DNA from: Rufibacter roseus | GTDB lineage: Bacteria > Bacteroidota > Bacteroidia > Cytophagales > Hymenobacteraceae | Assembly: GCF_001647285.1 (NCBI RefSeq) | Contig: NZ_LRML01000014.1 | Span: forward strand, 1 to 64,000 | Length of the DNA: 64,000 bases | Direction of reading: 5' to 3' | In this document: positions 8,207-17,858 of the stretch, one piece after another | Position numbering within the stretch: the stretch's first letter is position 1 | Layout of the letters: every line of letters starts with the position of its first letter | Translations under genes and position numbers: made by a program | Notes under the pieces: model-generated | What the model was told of the DNA's origin: nothing | Seen by the model: the letters and a program-made list of their open reading frames with translations, nothing else | The model's database searches: none

Positions 8207-10555
8207 ATGCCGCCTGCCAAAAGTTTTGACCCAAAGCTTCCATTTGTTTTTTTAAACAAACGGTGGCGGTTTTTATTAGCTGGCTTTCTGCTTCTCCCTG
8301 TTTTGCTGTTCATTCTGCTGAATTTAGCTTTCCCGCTAAAGGTAAATATTTCATTTTCACAGGTGATTACTGCCAAAGACGGAACGGTGATGAACGCCTT
8401 TTTGAGTGCAGATGAGAAATGGCGAATGCAGCTGGAGGAAGATGAAATAAACCCTGTTCTGAAGCAGGCGGTGCTACTGAAAGAGGACCGTTACTTTTAT
8501 TATCATCCAGGGGTAAATCCGGTGGCGGTGGGCCGGGCGTTTATGAACAACCTGCTCCAGGGACGGAAAACCTCGGGAGCCTCTACCATCACCATGCAGG
8601 TGGCAAGGCTCCTGCACCCCCAGGAAAGAACTTACGGCAATAAGCTGGTGGAAATGTTCCGGGCGCTGCAGCTGGAGTGGCGGTACAGCAAAAACGAAAT
8701 TCTGCAGTTGTACCTAAACCTGGTACCTTATGGTGGCAACATTGAAGGGGTAAAAGCGGCATCGGTGCTGTACTTCCATCAGTCTCCGAAACAATTGAGT
8801 CTGGCGCAAGCGGTCACCTTAACTGTAATTCCCAACAAGCCCTCCTCGCTGCGGATTGGGGTGCAAAATGCGCGCATAGTAGACTTTAGGAACAAATGGC
8901 TGCAGCGATACGCAGAACAGAGAGCATTTCCTGCGCAAGCCATTGAAGATGCCTTGGCAGAACCCCTGAATGCCGCAAGGTTAGACGCTCCGAAAATAGC
9001 CCCGCACTTTGCCTACCGCATGCGCCGCAAGTTCTCCCAGCAATCTAACATCAAAACCAACCTGAACCCGGCGGTACAGGAGAAAGTGCACCAGCTGGCA
9101 TACAACTATATGCAGAAGATGAAGTTCCGGAACATCCACAATGCATCGGTACTGGTCCTCAACAATCAAACTATGGCCGTGGAAGCTTATCTTGGCTCCG
9201 CCGATTTCCATGATGATTTCCATGCGGGGCAGGTAGACGGGGTGCGGGCAGTACGGTCTCCGGGTAGTACGCTGAAGCCATTTCTCTACGCCACCGCTTT
9301 TGACAAAGGCCTCATTACTCCTAAAGCCGTAGTGACAGATGTGCCCATTGACTATTCTGGCTACCGCCCCGAAAACTACTACGGTACCTACAGCGGCAAC
9401 GTAACCATTGAGCGGGCATTGGCTACTTCACTGAATATTCCGGCGGTAAAACTGCTGGACCAAATGGGCGTAGAGGCTTTTGTGCAGAAACTGCAACAGG
9501 CAGAATTCTCTGAAATGAAGCGCCGCGCCAGCAACATGGGCCTGTCCATGATCTTAGGGGGCTGTGGCACCACGCTGGAAGAACTCACCATGCTGTACGC
9601 GTCTTTTGCCAATCAGGGAAAACATGCGCCTGTCCGTTGGCTGCAGCAGGACACGGCGCGGCAAGAAAAGCAGTTATTAAGCCCAGCGTCGGCGTTTATG
9701 GTGAACCAGATCCTGACGCAGTTGCAGCGGCCAGATTTACCGCACAACTCCCAAAGCAGTGCCCATTTGCCTAAGATAGCTTGGAAAACCGGAACCTCTT
9801 ACGGAAGAAAAGATGCCTGGAGCATTGGTTACAACAAGCAGTACACAATTGGCGTGTGGGTGGGCAATTTCTCTGGCGAGGGCGTACCTGAACTCAATGG
9901 AACTGATACCGCCACTCCTCTGCTTTTTGCGTTGTTCAACGCTATTGATTACAACAGCCCCAACCAATGGTACAAGGCTCCGCAAGGTGCCGCCTATCGG
10001 ACTGTCTGCGCAGAAAGCGGCTTACCGGCAAACAACTTCTGCCAAGATCTGGTGCCAGATACTTACATTCCAGGCGTTTCAACTGTTCTTAAATGTTCGC
10101 ACCTGAAAAAGGTGACGGTGTCTGTAGATGAAAAGTTTGCCTATTGTACCAGCTGCGAACCTGCCGCTGGTGTGAAACAGAAATGGTACCCTAACTACGC
10201 CCCTGAAATTGTCACCTTCTTTGCGGCGGAGCATCTGCCCTTCCAGAAGCTTCCGCCACACAACCCCAGCTGCCAGCGTATTTTTCAGGAATTTGCCCCG
10301 GTAATCACTTCACCAACCGCCAACATGGAATTTATTCTGGAGCGTGAAGAGCACCAGAAACTGATGCTGCATTGCAACACCATCAACGAAGTAAAAAAAG
10401 TGTATTGGTACGTGAACGACAAGTTCTTACAGTCAGCCGCGGCCAATGAGCGGGTCTTCTTTGAGCCTACTCAGGCGGGGCAGATCAAAATTTCCTGTAC
10501 CGATGACCAAGGCCGCAATGCCAACACCTACATAAAGGTGCGGTTTATCAGGTAA
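8207..10555 (+). CDS. pbpC: Penicillin-binding protein 1C
   Basis: A 782-residue bifunctional peptidoglycan synthase. A short cytoplasmic tail and one membrane anchor (about residues 24-45) precede a GT51 glycosyltransferase domain with EDRYFYYHPGVNP and GASTITMQVARLL. The transpeptidase domain has the nucleophile motif STLK (Ser354-Lys357), SLN and KTG (527-529). The C-terminal BiPBP_C-like region, with paired cysteines, is characteristic of the PBP1C subgroup. It polymerises lipid II glycans and cross-links stem peptides at the periplasmic face of the inner membrane. The macroglobulin-like lipoprotein lies upstream, the conserved partner of this subgroup. It converges with the histidine kinase gene, with 14 bp between stop codons. 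Confidence 0.95.
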   Translation: MPPAKSFDPKLPFVFLNKRWRFLLAGFLLLPVLLFILLNLAFPLKVNISFSQVITAKDGTVMNAFLSADEKWRMQLEEDEINPVLKQAVLLKEDRYFYYHPGVNPVAVGRAFMNNLLQGRKTSGASTITMQVARLLHPQERTYGNKLVEMFRALQLEWRYSKNEILQLYLNLVPYGGNIEGVKAASVLYFHQSPKQLSLAQAVTLTVIPNKPSSLRIGVQNARIVDFRNKWLQRYAEQRAFPAQAIEDALAEPLNAARLDAPKIAPHFAYRMRRKFSQQSNIKTNLNPAVQEKVHQLAYNYMQKMKFRNIHNASVLVLNNQTMAVEAYLGSADFHDDFHAGQVDGVRAVRSPGSTLKPFLYATAFDKGLITPKAVVTDVPIDYSGYRPENYYGTYSGNVTIERALATSLNIPAVKLLDQMGVEAFVQKLQQAEFSEMKRRASNMGLSMILGGCGTTLEELTMLYASFANQGKHAPVRWLQQDTARQEKQLLSPASAFMVNQILTQLQRPDLPHNSQSSAHLPKIAWKTGTSYGRKDAWSIGYNKQYTIGVWVGNFSGEGVPELNGTDTATPLLFALFNAIDYNSPNQWYKAPQGAAYRTVCAESGLPANNFCQDLVPDTYIPGVSTVLKCSHLKKVTVSVDEKFAYCTSCEPAAGVKQKWYPNYAPEIVTFFAAEHLPFQKLPPHNPSCQRIFQEFAPVITSPTANMEFILEREEHQKLMLHCNTINEVKKVYWYVNDKFLQSAAANERVFFEPTQAGQIKISCTDDQGRNANTYIKVRFIR

Positions 10556-10569
10556 AGAAAGTGAACTTT

Positions 10570-12573
10570 CTAGGCACAGGCCAGCTCAGAATCCTCTTTA
10601 TGGGCAACCATAAGAGCAGCCTTAGGAAGCACTACAGAGAAGGTAGTTCCTTTTCCTTCCACGCTTTCCACTGAAATGGTGCCTCCCATGCTTTCCAATA
10701 GTTCTTTGCAGAGCATTAAGCCAAGGCCAGTGCCAACTTCCTGAGAAGTACCAAGGGTGGTAAACCGCACTTTGGTGAACAGTTTAGCTAAGTTTCTTTC
10801 TGATATTCCCTTGCCCGTATCTGATACTTTAATCACCAAGGCACCATTTTCCTCTTGGGCTTTCAGCGTCACTTTATCTCCAGGATAAGAGAACTTAACC
10901 GCATTCATGAGCAGGTTTCTGAACACGAAGGCCAATCGCTCTCTGTCGGCCAATACGGCTGCATTCTGCTCAATTTGATTTTCAAATAAGATATTTTTCT
11001 GCTCAGCTTTGTCCGTCACCAACTGCAGGCAATCTTCTACCAGATCAAATGCACTGATAGGTTTTATCTGCAGGGCGTCTTCCTCCATCTGATTTCCGGA
11101 CCATACCAAAATATTATTCAGCATTTCCAGCACCACGTCTACGTCTTTGCTGAGCAGGCCAAAAATTCGCTTCATGTCTTGCTCAGACATAAGGTTTCCC
11201 TGCCCCAATTGCAGTACTCCTTGTATGGTGGTAAAAGGAGAACGCAAATCATGTGACACTATGGAAAATACTTTGCTTTTGAAGTGGTTATGCTTCTCTA
11301 GCAATTCATTCTGTTTTTGCAAAGCAATAGCCTGAAGCTGAATTTCTTCCTTCTGCCGAATGATTTCCTCGTTTTGGTTTTTTAATTGGTGGCTAACATT
11401 CTTCAGCTCATTGTTGGCAGCTTTTAAATGCTTTCTTCTTAAAACCAATTCAACCAGCACCATGAATGCCAGCACCAAAAAAGTGATACATAAGCCCAAT
11501 ACAACCCGTTGATGCTCTATTTTCACAAGTTGGCTTTCTTTCTCAGCCCTGAGCTTTTGTGTCTCTAAATCGCGCTTGTCATTTTCATAACGAGCTGTAA
11601 TTTCTGCGGCTGCCCTATTTTGACTTTCTGCATCCAGTTTATCCTGATGTTCCAGATAAAGCGACTGGTATTTATAAGCTTGCGTAAAGTTTTGCTGCTC
11701 CTCATATATACTTTGCAACAGCTTGGCTGAGGCAGAAATCTTTTTGCTAGAGCCTGTTTGGGTAGCTATGTCCATACTCTTGAGAGCATACACCAACGCC
11801 TCTTTATAATTTTGCTCGGCAAGGTACGACTGGGCCAAAGTGCCAAAGGTCACAGGCATATTCATCTTATTCTGCACCTCAGCATCTAATTTAGCTGCCT
11901 TAAAAAGGTACTCACGGGCAGTGGCGGGCTGGTTCAGTTTAATGTACATTTCTCCAATATTCTGGAGAGTAATGGCATAAGACTGCTTATCAGACAAGGC
12001 ATTAGGTATCTCGGCTGATTTGTAAAAGTACTTTAATGCTTTCTTATACTCGGTGTTATCAGCATGAAGGCTACCAATGTTATTGTAGACCTTGCTCAGC
12101 GCCAGATTATCTTTCGCTTTCTTTGCCAAATTTTCGGCAATGGCATAGTTCTCTAAAGCTCTTTTCTGATCTTTGGTCTTTTTGTTGAGCACGCCAAGTT
12201 TAGTGTAAGTAACCAGCAACTGCGTGGTATCCTTTGCTTTTAAACCCAACGTAAGGGCACGATAAAACAGCGCCAACGACTTGTCAAACTCGCCCAGTAC
12301 TAAGTGCAAGTGACCCTGTTGGTTCAAGGCTGTTGCTAACCCAGAAAGTGAATTAATTTTAGTAGCCACCTTCTCAGCGGCTTTGGCATGCTGAGTGGCT
12401 TTAGGCACATCTGACAGAGCATATTGCTTACTGAGGGCGCAATGCAAAATGACTTTAGCTGAGTCAGAGGAGGATTTTGAAAGCGCTGCAGACAGGCTAT
12501 CTATCTGCGACTGCTGTGCTAAAGACGCAAATGGATATAAAAAAATAAACAGTAAGAGTAATCTCATATACAA
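10570..12573 (-). CDS. TPR-containing sensor histidine kinase
   Basis: A 667-residue kinase. After a signal peptide (cleavage after about residue 19), residues 40-330 form a series of tetratricopeptide repeats, expected in the periplasm. One membrane segment (about 357-378) and a Gln/Glu-rich coiled coil (about 380-430) lead into the HisKA domain, with phosphorylated His441 in VSHDLRSPF. The HATPase_c domain has an N-box (NLLMNAVKFS), DTGKGI and GTGLGLMLCK. There is no receiver domain and no adjacent response regulator gene, so its partner is encoded elsewhere. This TPR-kinase layout is common in Cytophagales. The signal is unknown. Confidence 0.93.
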   Translation of the reverse strand: MYMRLLLLFIFLYPFASLAQQSQIDSLSAALSKSSSDSAKVILHCALSKQYALSDVPKATQHAKAAEKVATKINSLSGLATALNQQGHLHLVLGEFDKSLALFYRALTLGLKAKDTTQLLVTYTKLGVLNKKTKDQKRALENYAIAENLAKKAKDNLALSKVYNNIGSLHADNTEYKKALKYFYKSAEIPNALSDKQSYAITLQNIGEMYIKLNQPATAREYLFKAAKLDAEVQNKMNMPVTFGTLAQSYLAEQNYKEALVYALKSMDIATQTGSSKKISASAKLLQSIYEEQQNFTQAYKYQSLYLEHQDKLDAESQNRAAAEITARYENDKRDLETQKLRAEKESQLVKIEHQRVVLGLCITFLVLAFMVLVELVLRRKHLKAANNELKNVSHQLKNQNEEIIRQKEEIQLQAIALQKQNELLEKHNHFKSKVFSIVSHDLRSPFTTIQGVLQLGQGNLMSEQDMKRIFGLLSKDVDVVLEMLNNILVWSGNQMEEDALQIKPISAFDLVEDCLQLVTDKAEQKNILFENQIEQNAAVLADRERLAFVFRNLLMNAVKFSYPGDKVTLKAQEENGALVIKVSDTGKGISERNLAKLFTKVRFTTLGTSQEVGTGLGLMLCKELLESMGGTISVESVEGKGTTFSVVLPKAALMVAHKEDSELACA

Positions 12574-12966
12574 TAAAGGGGGTACATAACTAGTGCCGGC
12601 TCATTGCTCTGCATCTTCTACAGCTCAACTTAGAGACAACAGCTCGCGGAAATTCATTCAATTTCCAGTTTATATTTTTTGCGCCTAAGTAACTGTAAAT
12701 TAGTACAAGTTACTCAATTTCAGAAGGGAATTAAGAGGGGAGTATAAATTTAATTTATTTAATATATCCTCTCCATCCTTAGGATATACTTTTGACTGCT
12801 CCTACTGAAGGCTATTTGAAATTAAGCAAAGAAAAAGCACCCTTTTTCATGTCAAACATAATACTTTCAAAATACATGTATCTACATAAAAAGCTGTTTC
12901 AGGGCTCTTTTTTCAAAAAGAACCCTGAAACAGCTTTAACTAATATATAATGTTTCTTATATTAAA
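12574..12966. other. Intergenic region with terminator-like repeat
   Basis: 393 bp upstream of the kinase gene and downstream of the vWA gene, both on the minus strand. It is AT-rich and contains the long palindrome at 12891-12937. No other feature is recognised. Confidence 0.5.
12891..12937 (-). terminator. Palindrome family element 6 acting as terminator
   Basis: Long near-perfect inverted repeat: left arm AAGCTGTTTCAGGG, right arm CCCTGAAACAGCTTT, with the family's T-run/A-run core. On the minus strand it lies 30 bp past the vWA gene stop and is followed by TTTTTAT, so it fits an intrinsic terminator. Confidence 0.75.
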
Positions 12967-14838
12967 TTAATCTCTGTTTTGACTCAGCAGGCTCATCGAC
13001 TTTACCATATTTATAAACTCTACCCGATACCCTTCTTTATCTTTACTGCGAGCACCCTCGGCTAACTCCAGTACCAAAGGATATGAAGAAGCACCCTTGT
13101 GCTCTGAGTCACGGAGGAGCATTCCGAAACTGGCCACGGCCGCCGAGAACCGGAAGTTATCAGACGCTTGGGCAAAAGCAATTCCATTCTTTTGTACCAC
13201 TTGCTGCAGTAGCTTGCTTTTGGCTCCATCGGGTTCTTTGTAACGCAACTTAATGGTCACCATCTCGTCTGGGTTCACCGCTTTGGTCGTGGCCTTCACC
13301 TCCTGGTACTTCAATTCATCTACCTTGGCCAACGTGGTAGATGAGGCCGCTCCTACGGGTATAATTTCATATAAAGCTGTTACGGTATGGCCAGAGCCTA
13401 GCTCGCCGGCGTCTTTTTTATCGTTGTTGAAGTCTTCGCTCTTCAACATGCGGTTTTCATACCCAATAAGCCGGTAAGCTTTCACCACGGCTGGATTGAA
13501 CTCCAGCTGCAGTTTTACGTCTTTGGCTATGGTAAAAAGTGTACCACCAAACTCATTCACGAATACTTTCTTGGCTTCGAGCAGATTGTCAATGTAGGAG
13601 TAGTTGCCGTTGCCTTTGTCAGCCAGAGTTTCCATGCGCGAATCTTTGTAGTTGCCCATGCCAAAGCCCAGCACCGTCAGGAACACCCCTGATTCCCGCT
13701 TCTCCTCCACCAGCCGCTCCAGCTCTGAGGTGCTGGATACGCCCACGTTAAAATCACCGTCGGAGGCTAGTATAATGCGGTTGTTGCCGCCTTTCACGAA
13801 GTTCTTCTGGGCAAGTTGATAAGCCAGTTTGATTCCGGCTCCACCCGCGGTAGAGCCACCGGCTTGAAGCCGTTCTATGGCGGCGTAAATCTTTCCCTTT
13901 TCTGCACCGGAAGTTGGCTCCAGCACCTGACCCGCTGCTCCGGCGTACACCACTATGGCTACTTTGTCTTGGGGCCGCAGTTGCTCCACCAGCATCTTGA
14001 AGCCGGCTTTCACCAAAGGCAGCCGCTCTGGCGTATCCATAGAGCCTGATACATCTATCAGAAACACCAGATTAGAGGCCGGTAAGTTCTCCGTGGGGAT
14101 TTCTTTGCCCTGTAGACCAATGTGCAGTAATTTGTTCTCTTTGTTCCAGGGACAGTCAGACAACTCCGTCACCACCGAGAACGGATGCTCCCCCTGCGGC
14201 TGCGGGTACTGGTAATTGAAGTAGTTGATCATCTCCTCTATGCGCACTGCGTCTTTGGGTGGCGTTTGGCCGTTGTGCAGAAAGCGGCGCAGGTTACTGT
14301 AAGAAGCGTTGTCTACGTCAATAGAAAAAGTAGAAAGCGGATTGTTCTTTGGCTCTAGAAAGGCATTGTCATGAATAGTAGTGTATTCTTCAGTATTATA
14401 ATCTCCTATAACCTCCTGATCCCTTTTCACTACTGGTGGAGTAAATTTGACAGAACTTTTTATGCCGGCAACCCCTCTAATCAATATCTTTCCGCTTTTG
14501 GACTTGGTACCATAGCCGGTGACCACCACTTCTTCCAAAGCACGGCCGTCAACAGCTAGTTTTACGTTGATTTTGGTCTGCTTCCCTATCTTCACCTCCT
14601 GACTTTTGTAGCCAAGAAAGGTGAACACTAAAATATCACGCTGCGCTGGCACCGTGATAGAATAGGCCCCGTATTGGTCTGTGGCTACGGCAGTAGCAGT
14701 TCCTTTCACTTGCACAGTTACACCTGGCATTCTTTGACTAGATTGGGCATCGGTTACAGTTCCGGTAATGATTCTGTCTTGGGCCTGCAGCACAAACACC
14801 AGTAACATAAAGGCGATAGTTGAGATAAATTTTTTCAT
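12967..14838 (-). CDS. von Willebrand A domain protein (YfbK type) with carboxypeptidase-D-like N-domain
   Basis: A 623-residue exported protein. Signal peptide 1-20; carboxypeptidase regulatory-like domain about 22-95; a TonB-box-like stretch EEVVVTGYGTKSK (102-114); then KFTPPVVKRDQEV (131-143). The YfbK-type N-domain follows (about 160-225), then a vWA domain whose MIDAS motif DVSGS (262-266) is intact, and a C-terminal DUF3520-like region. The family is called Ca-activated chloride channel homolog in old annotation, without good evidence. It is divergent from the sigma factor operon, and its N-terminal cassette closely resembles part of the anti-sigma-like protein at 15776-17209, so a shared pathway is plausible. 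Confidence 0.88.
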   Translation of the reverse strand: MKKFISTIAFMLLVFVLQAQDRIITGTVTDAQSSQRMPGVTVQVKGTATAVATDQYGAYSITVPAQRDILVFTFLGYKSQEVKIGKQTKINVKLAVDGRALEEVVVTGYGTKSKSGKILIRGVAGIKSSVKFTPPVVKRDQEVIGDYNTEEYTTIHDNAFLEPKNNPLSTFSIDVDNASYSNLRRFLHNGQTPPKDAVRIEEMINYFNYQYPQPQGEHPFSVVTELSDCPWNKENKLLHIGLQGKEIPTENLPASNLVFLIDVSGSMDTPERLPLVKAGFKMLVEQLRPQDKVAIVVYAGAAGQVLEPTSGAEKGKIYAAIERLQAGGSTAGGAGIKLAYQLAQKNFVKGGNNRIILASDGDFNVGVSSTSELERLVEEKRESGVFLTVLGFGMGNYKDSRMETLADKGNGNYSYIDNLLEAKKVFVNEFGGTLFTIAKDVKLQLEFNPAVVKAYRLIGYENRMLKSEDFNNDKKDAGELGSGHTVTALYEIIPVGAASSTTLAKVDELKYQEVKATTKAVNPDEMVTIKLRYKEPDGAKSKLLQQVVQKNGIAFAQASDNFRFSAAVASFGMLLRDSEHKGASSYPLVLELAEGARSKDKEGYRVEFINMVKSMSLLSQNRD

Positions 14839-14971
14839 GGCTTTAGCGGTTGGTTTCCTGTTAGATGCAGCCTTAGCGCTAATTCCACACGGTGGTCATA
14901 AAAATTTTGAATCTTTTTTTACTTAAACAAAAGTTTTAAGAGATATAAGGAATTGTGTTTCTCAAGCATTT

Positions 14972-15011
14972 CTGTTTTCAGGCTGTTTTTAAGAAAACAC
15001 CTCCAAAACAG
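14972..15011. repeat. Palindrome family element 7
   Basis: Left arm CTGTTTTCAGGCTGTTTTT, right arm GAAAACACCTCCAAAACAG; the outer CTGTTTT/AAAACAG ends are intact. Confidence 0.75.
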
Positions 15012-15184
15012 AGGAGGCAAAAGAGAATTAGATTAGGCTGAAGAAAATTATGTAGCGACATCCGGTATATTCTATTTATTTTAGGAGTCTGTTAGCCAAC
15101 TGCATCGCCAAATCTTTTAGAAGCCGTTTATCCGGATACCAGCCGTTCGGCCAATACTTCTAATGTTTAATTCATAATTTCCAA

Positions 15185-15199
15185 TTTGGCTAAGCCAAA
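15185..15199. promoter_or_regulatory. Small palindrome at the sigma factor translation start
   Basis: Six-base arms TTTGGC and GCCAAA around TAA, ending 2 bases before the ATG at 15202. It could be an operator half-pair or a hairpin covering the initiation region. This is inference from position only. Confidence 0.3.
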
Positions 15200-15201
15200 C
15201 C

Positions 15202-15789
15202 ATGTTTCTCAAACTCTTCTCCCGTGCAAAACCTCCCGATGACCTGGAGTTGGTACAGCAGTACCAGCAAACTGGTGACGTGGACTGCATAGGTACTTTG
15301 TTTGAGCGCCACACCGAGATGGTGTACCTTGTCTGCCGGAAGTACCTGAAAGTCGAAGAGGAAAGCCGCGACGCGGCCATGCAGATTTTCGAGAACCTGC
15401 TCACTTCCCTGAAAAAGCACGAGGTCACCAACTTTAAGAGCTGGCTCCACACTACCAGCAAGAACCACTGCCTTATGCTGCTGCGGTCGGCTAAAAACAA
15501 AACCACCCAGACCTTAGATGAAAAGTTGGTGCTGTCTGTGGAATCATCGGCTCATTTGCATCCTCCTAATGAAGAACAGCACGAACAGGAGCTACAACTT
15601 CTGGAACAAGGTTTGATAGAGCTAGGCACAGAGCAGCGTACTTGCCTGGAACTGTTTTACCTGCAACAGAAAAGTTACAAAGAGGTGGCCGACCTAACGG
15701 GGTGGGAGCTTAACAAAGTGAAAAGCTATATTCAAAACGGCAAACGAAACCTGAAACATTATCTGGAGAAAAATTATGAACAGCCCTAA
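15202..15789 (+). CDS. RNA polymerase sigma-70 family factor (ECF-like)
   Basis: A 195-residue two-domain sigma factor. Region 2 spans about residues 20-95 (FERHTEMVYLVCRKYL...ARDAAMQIFENL-like positions), followed by a variable linker. Region 4 (about 130-185) has LELFYLQQKSYKEVADLTGW, a helix-turn-helix. It directs RNA polymerase to a specific promoter set. The stop overlaps the start of the next gene by 14 bp; that gene encodes a zinc-finger anti-sigma-like membrane protein, the normal partner arrangement. A small palindrome sits directly before the start codon, but no clear Shine-Dalgarno is present. Confidence 0.92.
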   Translation: MFLKLFSRAKPPDDLELVQQYQQTGDVDCIGTLFERHTEMVYLVCRKYLKVEEESRDAAMQIFENLLTSLKKHEVTNFKSWLHTTSKNHCLMLLRSAKNKTTQTLDEKLVLSVESSAHLHPPNEEQHEQELQLLEQGLIELGTEQRTCLELFYLQQKSYKEVADLTGWELNKVKSYIQNGKRNLKHYLEKNYEQP

Positions 15790-17209
15790 CCTAGGTACAG
15801 ACTGGAGCCCGGAGGATCATCCTCCGCTGGGGCTGCTGCGGCAGTACCAAACGGGTGCGCTGTCTCCAGAGGCGGAACACAAGGTGGAGCGCCACCTGCT
15901 TTCTTGTGAGATGTGTTCAGATGTAGCCGAAGGGATGGCTTTGTCTTCTCCAGAAGTTACCCAAGCCGCCGTGACTGACATAAAAAGTAGGTTGCAGGCG
16001 CGGCTTGCCGAGCAGAAAAAAAGAGCAACACCTTTGTGGTTTGATTGGCGCGCCGCCGCTGCCATACTGGTGCTGCTTTGCTCGCTAGGCGTGGTGGTGT
16101 ACCAGCAATACAGCCAACACCGTCTTAACGACACACTGGCTACTGAAACTGCACCTGTTCTCAAACCCGCAGAGCCACCAATGGCCATACTTGCCCCGGA
16201 AGTACCCACTTCTCCGTCTGAAAAACATGAAGCAGAAAAAAGCGTGGCAATTCTGAAACCCCTGGCACAACAGAAGCAGCAGGAAGTAGTCAGGTTCACT
16301 CCGCCGGTAGTCAAAAAGGATGAAGAAATTATGGCTGATGCAGTTCCTAAGAATCAAACACCTACTTCCAGCGGGTTTCTAGATCTGGCAGAGGAGGAGA
16401 ACCTAAACCAAATTGAATCAACGGCACCGTTAAAAATCACCTCGGCTGGTCGTCTGACAGATTCTGCTTGGCAGTCAGACCAGAAGGCGATAGCCGTAAA
16501 CAAGCTAGCCGCCGATGATGAGTCGCGGCAAAAAGCCAAAGCCAGTGCCCCTCCAAAAATCATGATCAGAGGCAACTCTTCATTAGCAGGCTCCACCGCC
16601 TCTGTTTCGGCAGCACCAATGATAGTGGGCAAAGTTGTTTCTACGGACGGCGGGGCCTTGCCTGGGGTAACCGTACAAATCAAAGGCACTGCCCAAGTCG
16701 TTTCCACCGACATAAATGGGCAGTTTCAGTTACCTCTGCCATCTGATAAACAGACGTTGGTGTTCAGCTACCTAGGTTTTATACCGAAGGAATTAGTAGT
16801 GAAAAATAACAGCAAACCACTGGAAGTCCAGCTACAATCTGATGACAGAGCATTGTCAGAAGTAGTGGTGGTGGGCTATGGCACGCAGACAAAAGCCGCA
16901 ACGCCTGATGTGGTCATTGCCCCAAAACCAACGGGTGGCATGTTAGCTTTTAGAAAATACATAAAACAAAACCTTCGCTACCCTGAGGCAGACAAAGCCC
17001 AACAGGTGAAAGGACGAGTAGTAGTGGAGTTCACCGTTTCTAGATTTGGCAAAACTGAAAATCCACGGGTGGTAAAATCACTTAGCCCAACCGCCGATGC
17101 GGAAGCTCTACGGCTTATCAAAGAAGGGCCATCTTGGCAAGCAGGTACCACCAATGGGGTTCCGGCACCACAGCAAGTGAAAGTTGCCATTCGGTTTAAA
17201 CTACCCTAA
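15776..17209 (+). CDS. Anti-sigma-like membrane protein with carboxypeptidase-D and TonB C-terminal domains
   Basis: A 477-residue single-pass protein. The cytoplasmic N-terminus has a zinc anti-sigma motif H40-x3-C44-x2-C47. A membrane segment follows at about 93-109. The periplasmic part has VRFTPPVVKKDEEI (172-185), a carboxypeptidase regulatory-like domain (about 283-353), SEVVVVGYGTQTK (361-373) and a TonB C-terminal energy-transducer-like domain (about 388-477). It should sequester the cotranscribed sigma factor at the membrane. The periplasmic domains could sense or contact an outer-membrane transporter. Fusion of an anti-sigma zinc motif with a TonB_C domain occurs in Bacteroidota. 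It shares two segments with the divergent vWA protein. Confidence 0.85.
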   Translation: MNSPNLGTDWSPEDHPPLGLLRQYQTGALSPEAEHKVERHLLSCEMCSDVAEGMALSSPEVTQAAVTDIKSRLQARLAEQKKRATPLWFDWRAAAAILVLLCSLGVVVYQQYSQHRLNDTLATETAPVLKPAEPPMAILAPEVPTSPSEKHEAEKSVAILKPLAQQKQQEVVRFTPPVVKKDEEIMADAVPKNQTPTSSGFLDLAEEENLNQIESTAPLKITSAGRLTDSAWQSDQKAIAVNKLAADDESRQKAKASAPPKIMIRGNSSLAGSTASVSAAPMIVGKVVSTDGGALPGVTVQIKGTAQVVSTDINGQFQLPLPSDKQTLVFSYLGFIPKELVVKNNSKPLEVQLQSDDRALSEVVVVGYGTQTKAATPDVVIAPKPTGGMLAFRKYIKQNLRYPEADKAQQVKGRVVVEFTVSRFGKTENPRVVKSLSPTADAEALRLIKEGPSWQAGTTNGVPAPQQVKVAIRFKLP

Positions 17210-17231
17210 GTATTGTACGTTAAAGGTCAGA

Positions 17232-17858
17232 ATGAAAATTTCCTTGCAGCAAACCTGGCATCAGCTCGCCGCGCACTTTTCCTCAGACAAAGCACTGATC
17301 CACCACCTTTGGAATGAACTGGAAACGGCATACTCTGCCACCTCCCGGCACTACCACACATTACAGCACCTACAGAACATGCTGCAATTGGCGCAGGAGC
17401 ATGAAGCATCAATGCAGAGACCTTTGCTGGTGCAGTTCGCTATATTTTACCACGATGTGGTCTACAAAGCATCCCGCACTGACAATGAAGAGAAAAGCGC
17501 CGAGTTTGCCGGACTACGATTGCTCCAATTAGGCTTATCAGAAGAGCAGGTGCAACAGGTGCAGGAAATGATTCTCGCCACCAAAAAACATGAGGTTCAT
17601 TCAAACCCAGATGTAAACCTGCTGCTAGACCTGGATCTTTCCATTCTGGCGAAAGATTGGGAAGCATATCAGCAATATTGCGGACAGATACGGAAAGAAT
17701 ACCGCCTCTACCCCGATTTCCTGTATCTGCCCGGACGTGAGAAAGTGCTGCTCCATTTTCTGGGGCAGGAGCAAATTTTCAAAACCCCACTTTTCAGAGA
17801 TCTTTGGGAAGAGAAGGCGCGGAACAATCTGCAAAAAGAGCTGGAGACTTTGATCTAA
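17232..17858 (+). CDS. HD-domain metal-dependent phosphohydrolase-like protein
   Basis: A soluble protein of 208 residues from the ATG at 17232. The longer frame from 17184 overlaps the preceding gene and its extra 16 residues look unrelated to the family. The fold matches predicted HD-superfamily hydrolases: WNELETAYSATSRHYHTLQHL near the start, then AIFYHDVVY with the HD pair, then DLDLSILAKDWEAYQQY. His and Asp residues would bind a divalent metal. The substrate is unknown. It lies 22 bp after the anti-sigma gene and could be cotranscribed with it. Confidence 0.82.
   Translation: MKISLQQTWHQLAAHFSSDKALIHHLWNELETAYSATSRHYHTLQHLQNMLQLAQEHEASMQRPLLVQFAIFYHDVVYKASRTDNEEKSAEFAGLRLLQLGLSEEQVQQVQEMILATKKHEVHSNPDVNLLLDLDLSILAKDWEAYQQYCGQIRKEYRLYPDFLYLPGREKVLLHFLGQEQIFKTPLFRDLWEEKARNNLQKELETLI

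Larger units (their letters stand above)
14839..15201. other. Divergent intergenic region, vWA gene and sigma operon
   Basis: 363 bp holding palindrome family element 7 (14972-15011) and a small hairpin immediately before the sigma factor start (15185-15199). Promoters for both directions should lie here but are not confidently located. Confidence 0.5.
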
